From NCBI GenBank assembly GCA_034717985.1, contig JAYEMH010000005.1, positions 1 through 52,660 on the forward strand: a stretch of DNA of 52,660 nt, written 5' to 3'. This DNA comes from JAYEMH01 sp034717985 [NCBI: Candidatus Ratteibacteria bacterium] (lineage in GTDB: Bacteria; CAZDME01; JAYEMH01). A program made the position numbers and the translations under genes. Shown in pieces: positions 49,958 through 52,660 of the stretch. Position 1 is the stretch's first letter; every line of letters starts with the position of its first letter. Under the pieces are notes generated by a model. It saw only the letters and a list, made by a program, of their open reading frames with translations. It was not told where the DNA came from and did not search any database.

Positions 49958-50587
49958 ATGATTCATAACATTGCCGGCACATTTGGGTTTATCGCCAAGG
50001 GCGGAATATTAATGATTCCCATCATTCTCTGTTCGGTGCTTGCCCTGGCCATTATTATTGAACGGTTTTATTCTCTTCATCGCGCCCAGATTAATACCCA
50101 GGCGTTTATGGCCCGGATCAGAGAGGTTCTGAAGCGAAATAAGATTATGGAGGCGATTCAGGTTTGTGAAGATACTCCCGGTCCGATTGCCCAGATTCTT
50201 AAGGCCGGCATCCTTAAGTACGACCGGGGCAAAGAAGAAATTAAAGAGGCTATTGACGACGCCGGGCGGCACGAAGTTCCCCTCTTAGAAAAATATTTTA
50301 ATGTTCTTGCCACCATTATCGCCGTAGCTCCCCTCTTGGGTTTTCTGGGAACGGTTTCGGGTATGATTCGCGCTTTTATGAATATACAGGAAAAAGGCGG
50401 GGCGGTCAATCCGGGGGATTTAGCCAGCGGTATCTGGGAGGCTTTATTAACTACCGCCGCTGGTTTAAGCGTGGCCATTCCCATCCTGGTGGTTTATAAT
50501 TATCTGGTCAGCCGGGTGGACGGGTTTGTTTTAGATATGGAGAAAAGTTCGACAGATTTGGTGGAGATACTTTCGGAAGAAAAATAA
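49958..50587 (+). CDS. TolQ/ExbB proton-channel subunit
   Basis: 209 residues. Three TMs: GGILMIPIILCSVLALAIII, then VLATIIAVAPLLGFLGTVSG and ALLTTAAGLSVAIPILVVYN, the standard MotA/TolQ/ExbB layout with the conserved LGTVSGMI and threonines of TM3. AGGAATAA and GGGGG upstream of the ATG. Forms the proton channel with the next gene product. In this cluster, TolQ of the Tol-Pal system is the likely identity. Confidence 0.92.
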   Translation: MIHNIAGTFGFIAKGGILMIPIILCSVLALAIIIERFYSLHRAQINTQAFMARIREVLKRNKIMEAIQVCEDTPGPIAQILKAGILKYDRGKEEIKEAIDDAGRHEVPLLEKYFNVLATIIAVAPLLGFLGTVSGMIRAFMNIQEKGGAVNPGDLASGIWEALLTTAAGLSVAIPILVVYNYLVSRVDGFVLDMEKSSTDLVEILSEEK

Positions 50588-50598
50588 CGGGATAAGCG

Positions 50599-51003
50599 AT
50601 GAGATTCAAACGGCGCACCAAAGTTTTAAGAGGAATAGCAACGACTACGCCGCTGGTGGACGTAGTCTTTAATCTTTTGATTTTTTTCATGCTTTCCTCC
50701 TCATTTATTGTCCATCCGGGAATAAAAATTAAATTGCCGCAGGCTTCTATAAAAGAAACCGAACGGGAGGCGAAATTAAACGTAACCATTACCCGGGACA
50801 AGCGTATTTTCCTAAACGATAAGAGAGTGCGTCTCAAAAATCTTCCCCGGGAGATGAAAGATTTTGTAAGCACAGAAAGGGAAGAAGTTCTTTTTATCAA
50901 AGCAGATTCTGACGTTCGCCATGGATTGGTAGTAGAGGTTATGGATATTGCCAAAAGAGCGGGGGTTGAACGCCTGGCCATTGCGACGCAGCCGAAAAAA
51001 TAA
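50599..51003 (+). CDS. TolR/ExbD proton-channel subunit
   Basis: 134 residues. A single TM with the proton-carrying aspartate in TTPLVDVVFNLLIFFML, followed by the periplasmic domain (INVTITRDKRIFLND-like KLNVTITRDKRIFLNDKRV; VLFIKADSDVRHGLVVEVMD). 11 bp after tolQ, same operon. Confidence 0.92.
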   Translation: MRFKRRTKVLRGIATTTPLVDVVFNLLIFFMLSSSFIVHPGIKIKLPQASIKETEREAKLNVTITRDKRIFLNDKRVRLKNLPREMKDFVSTEREEVLFIKADSDVRHGLVVEVMDIAKRAGVERLAIATQPKK

Positions 51004-51015
51004 AGGAGAAAGGCA

Positions 51016-51780
51016 TTGTTTAAAAAGCGGCTATCTTTAAAAGAGGCTATAGCGATTGCCTTTGGCATCCACGCTCTGGTTTTTGTCTTTTTTTCCATAG
51101 CTGCCGTTAAAGAATTTTATCCTGAATCCAGGTACCTTAGGGTCTCCCTTGTTTCTCCGTCGGCTATTAAATATACCGGAAGAGATTTTCCTCTGCCCAT
51201 AGAAAAGGCAGGTTTTCAATCAAACGCTCATATCCCGGCGAACTTTTTCTGCCGGGTCAGGAGGGCTTCTTTAGAGATTTCCTTAACTCATCCCCGGGGA
51301 ACAACAGGGCAAGTGAACCCCGTTAGAGAACTTCGTTCTCTAACGACCTACGCTGACGGGGGCTTTAAACTACCGTCAGCTTCAAGCGATGATGACCACC
51401 GATTAGACCCTTCCTTAACAGCAGGTATAGGAAGGTTTATCCCTGTGGGATTAAAATCGGGGGCTTTCTCTAACGGGGTGAAGTTACCCCGAAAGGGATG
51501 GCTTCGCTTACCCGGTCTGCCAGAGAGTTCTTCCGGGTTGGTTTTGCCTGTTGACGATAAAGACCTGAGGAAGGTTTTACATATTGCCACCCCCGAATAT
51601 CAGTATTGGATGCGGAAAATTGCCGTTGAGAAAGAAATCAAACTAAAGGTTCATCTTACTCCTGATGGGCGGGTAAGCTGGATAGAATTAAATACTTCTT
51701 CCGGTGATCCAGCGCTGGATGCGTTAATAAAAACAGCGGTCTCCCGGTGGCAATTTGGGACATCGTATCAGAATGATTAA
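51016..51780 (+). CDS. TonB-like energy transducer 2 with in-frame palindromic insertion
   Basis: 254 residues from TTG 51016 (AAAGGAGAAAGG upstream). N-terminal TM (AIAIAFGIHALVFVFFSIAA, with the membrane His of TonB/TolA), a linker and a C-terminal TonB-like domain (IAVEKEIKLKVHLTPDGRV, SGDPALDALIKTAVSRWQF). Residues 101-155 (NPVRELRSLTTYADGGFKLP onward to FSNGV) are encoded by repeat element A5, so the linker contains a recently inserted palindrome. Third gene of the tolQ-tolR operon; it could be TolA or TonB, complementing the copy at 47299. Confidence 0.85.
   Translation: MFKKRLSLKEAIAIAFGIHALVFVFFSIAAVKEFYPESRYLRVSLVSPSAIKYTGRDFPLPIEKAGFQSNAHIPANFFCRVRRASLEISLTHPRGTTGQVNPVRELRSLTTYADGGFKLPSASSDDDHRLDPSLTAGIGRFIPVGLKSGAFSNGVKLPRKGWLRLPGLPESSSGLVLPVDDKDLRKVLHIATPEYQYWMRKIAVEKEIKLKVHLTPDGRVSWIELNTSSGDPALDALIKTAVSRWQFGTSYQND
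51318..51478. repeat. Palindromic element A5 inside a coding sequence
   Basis: 161 bp bounded by CCCCGTTAGAGAAC and TTTCTCTAACGGGG, with inner stems (agaacttcgttct; tgacgggggcttt/aaactaccgtca; cttcctt/aggaagg). It reads through without a stop in the tonB-like frame. Confidence 0.9.
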
Positions 51781-52045
51781 ACTTCCGTTTTCAGCTGCCG
51801 TTGCCCTGTATATTCTGCTTATCCTGGGGATAATATTTGCCTGCTGGATATATTCGGAGATAAAAAGAAGGCGGCGGGTTTCGTCCGACAAGAAAATCTT
51901 ATGGGAATGTCCCATCTGTGCCAGGGTTTATTGGCTGGATTCGGACAGGCAAATTTCACAATGCCCTCATTGTCAGAGTTTTAACAAAAAAGGCGATAAA
52001 GCGGGTATCAACAACAGACAACAGACCACAGACCAGAGACCATAG
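51773..52045 (+). CDS. Small membrane zinc-ribbon protein
   Basis: 90 residues from ATG 51773, overlapping the tonB-like gene by 8 bp. One TM (FSAAVALYILLILGIIFACW), then a zinc ribbon CPICARVYWLDSDRQISQC-PHC (CxxC ... CxxC). The last dozen residues (NNRQQTTDQRP) are encoded by the D2 repeat. Function unknown; the overlap suggests it belongs to the Tol operon. Confidence 0.7.
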   Translation: MIKLPFSAAVALYILLILGIIFACWIYSEIKRRRRVSSDKKILWECPICARVYWLDSDRQISQCPHCQSFNKKGDKAGINNRQQTTDQRP

Positions 52046-52140
52046 ACAAAGCCTGACGTCTAAAGTCTGAAGTCCAGTGTTTGAATCAGAGATTCTATAA
52101 GTGTTTTATTTTTAAGCATCTCTGCGGTCTCTGTGGTTAA
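52020..52140. repeat. GTCT/AGAC low-complexity repeat D2
   Basis: caacagaccacagacc, agagaccatagacaaagcc, tgacgtctaaagtctgaagt, then gattctataagtgttttatt and gcatctctgcggtctctgtgg. It matches the 3' part of D1 (about 33460-33580) in content and order. Confidence 0.75.
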
Positions 52141-52179
52141 GTATTTGACAAAACCGTAATTATACCAGGGAGAATAAAA

Positions 52180-52660
52180 ATGAATATCGGGTTATTGACC
52201 GGCGGCGGTGATTGTCCGGGATTAAACGCAGTTATTCGCGCCGCTATTAGAAAGGGACTTCAATTCGACTTCAAAGCAATCGGGTTTTGTCGGGGTTGGG
52301 CCGGTTTGATTGACGGAGATTCTATACCTTTGGGGCTGAATGACTCCTCCGGCATTTTAGCCCGCGGGGGAACTATTCTGGGGACTTCGCGCACCAATCC
52401 TTTTAAGGTCGAAGGCGGCCCGGAGAAGATTTTAGCCAATATTAAAAAGTTTGACATTGGGGCTTTAATTGCTATCGGCGGCGACGATACCCTGGGCGTG
52501 GCCCAAAAATTATATCAGGAAAGGGGAGTCAAGCTCATCGGGGTGCCTAAGACTATTGACAACGACCTATCGGCCACCGATTACACCTTTGGTTTTGATA
52601 CGGCGGTAACGATTGCTGCCGAGGCAATTGACCGGCTGCATAGCACTGCTGAGTCGCACC
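52180..52660 (+). CDS. 6-phosphofructokinase, pyrophosphate-type by motif (3' end outside window)
   Basis: First 160 residues of a PfkA-superfamily enzyme: GLLTGGGDCPGLNAVIRA at the nucleotide site, RGGTILGTSRTNPF, IGGDDTLGVA and GVPKTIDNDL with the catalytic TIDND. In ATP-dependent PfkA the corresponding segments are GGDGS and PGTIDND; Asp in GGDDT and Lys in PKTIDND are the known marks of pyrophosphate-dependent enzymes. It would phosphorylate fructose 6-phosphate reversibly in glycolysis. CAGGGAG precedes the ATG. The gene runs off the window end. Confidence 0.9.
   Translation, partial: MNIGLLTGGGDCPGLNAVIRAAIRKGLQFDFKAIGFCRGWAGLIDGDSIPLGLNDSSGILARGGTILGTSRTNPFKVEGGPEKILANIKKFDIGALIAIGGDDTLGVAQKLYQERGVKLIGVPKTIDNDLSATDYTFGFDTAVTIAAEAIDRLHSTAESH

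Overview
The window is the replication-origin region of a Gram-negative bacterial chromosome, with a complete 7.6 kb integrated element at its left end. An outer membrane is implied by Tol-Pal, a TolC-type channel, an RND pump, CpoB and lipoprotein signals. The mix of pyrophosphate-type phosphofructokinase, RtcB plus archease, DUF4139, DciA and intergenic regions full of palindromes fits an uncultured candidate-phylum lineage (something like Omnitrophota is possible). That placement is a guess; the sequence alone does not settle it.

Layout. (1) 108-7724: an element integrated in the 3' end of a tRNA-Ser(CGA) gene and flanked by a perfect 20 bp direct repeat. It carries a tyrosine integrase, an excisionase-like HTH protein, a replication-type block (SpoVG-like protein, CHC2 zinc-finger protein, P-loop ATPase), a terminase-small-subunit-like HTH protein, two tandem paralogs, an NYN nuclease, a probable small RNA, and a self-contained two-gene cargo unit with its own promoter and terminator. 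(2) 7.7-22 kb, all minus strand: metallopeptidase, exported Pcm, flavodoxin, TolC/RND pair, tRNA-Ser(TGA), serS, rtcB, DUF4139 protein, archease, gyrA. (3) 22.2-25.9 kb: two loci for exported or repetitive proteins, each preceded by a c-di-GMP-I (GEMM) riboswitch that overlaps an intrinsic terminator. (4) 25.9-31.7 kb: gyrB, dciA, dnaN, dnaA, all minus. (5) 31.7-39.6 kb: the single strand switch, DnaA boxes, three perfect parS sites, then rpmH, rnpA, yidD, yidC, mnmE, parA, parB on the plus strand. (6) 39.6-52.7 kb: lipA, def, a thioredoxin-like protein, a spermidine-synthase-like membrane protein, a LysM/M23 peptidase, pal, cpoB, tolA/tonB, tolB, tolQ/exbB, tolR/exbD, a second tonB-like gene, a zinc-ribbon protein and the start of a phosphofructokinase gene.

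All chromosomal genes left of about 32 kb point left and all genes to the right point right, so transcription follows replication leaving this region in both directions. With DnaA boxes, a DnaA-trio-like tract, parS sites and parAB, this marks the origin domain.

The most unusual theme is repeat invasion. At least five palindromic or low-complexity families fill the spacers (stop-codon-adjacent CCCCGTTAGAG palindromes, REP palindromes lying in decayed RAYT transposase fragments, 200-360 bp low-complexity inverted repeats, GTCT-rich repeats, small hairpins). Several have entered functional sequence in frame: a TonB-like protein, the TolB signal-peptide region, the tails of LipA and RnpA, and even the core of one c-di-GMP aptamer. 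The second theme is the mobile element, whose cargo unit pairs a secreted alanine-heptad coiled-coil protein with an unrecognised cytoplasmic protein and could be an undescribed system.
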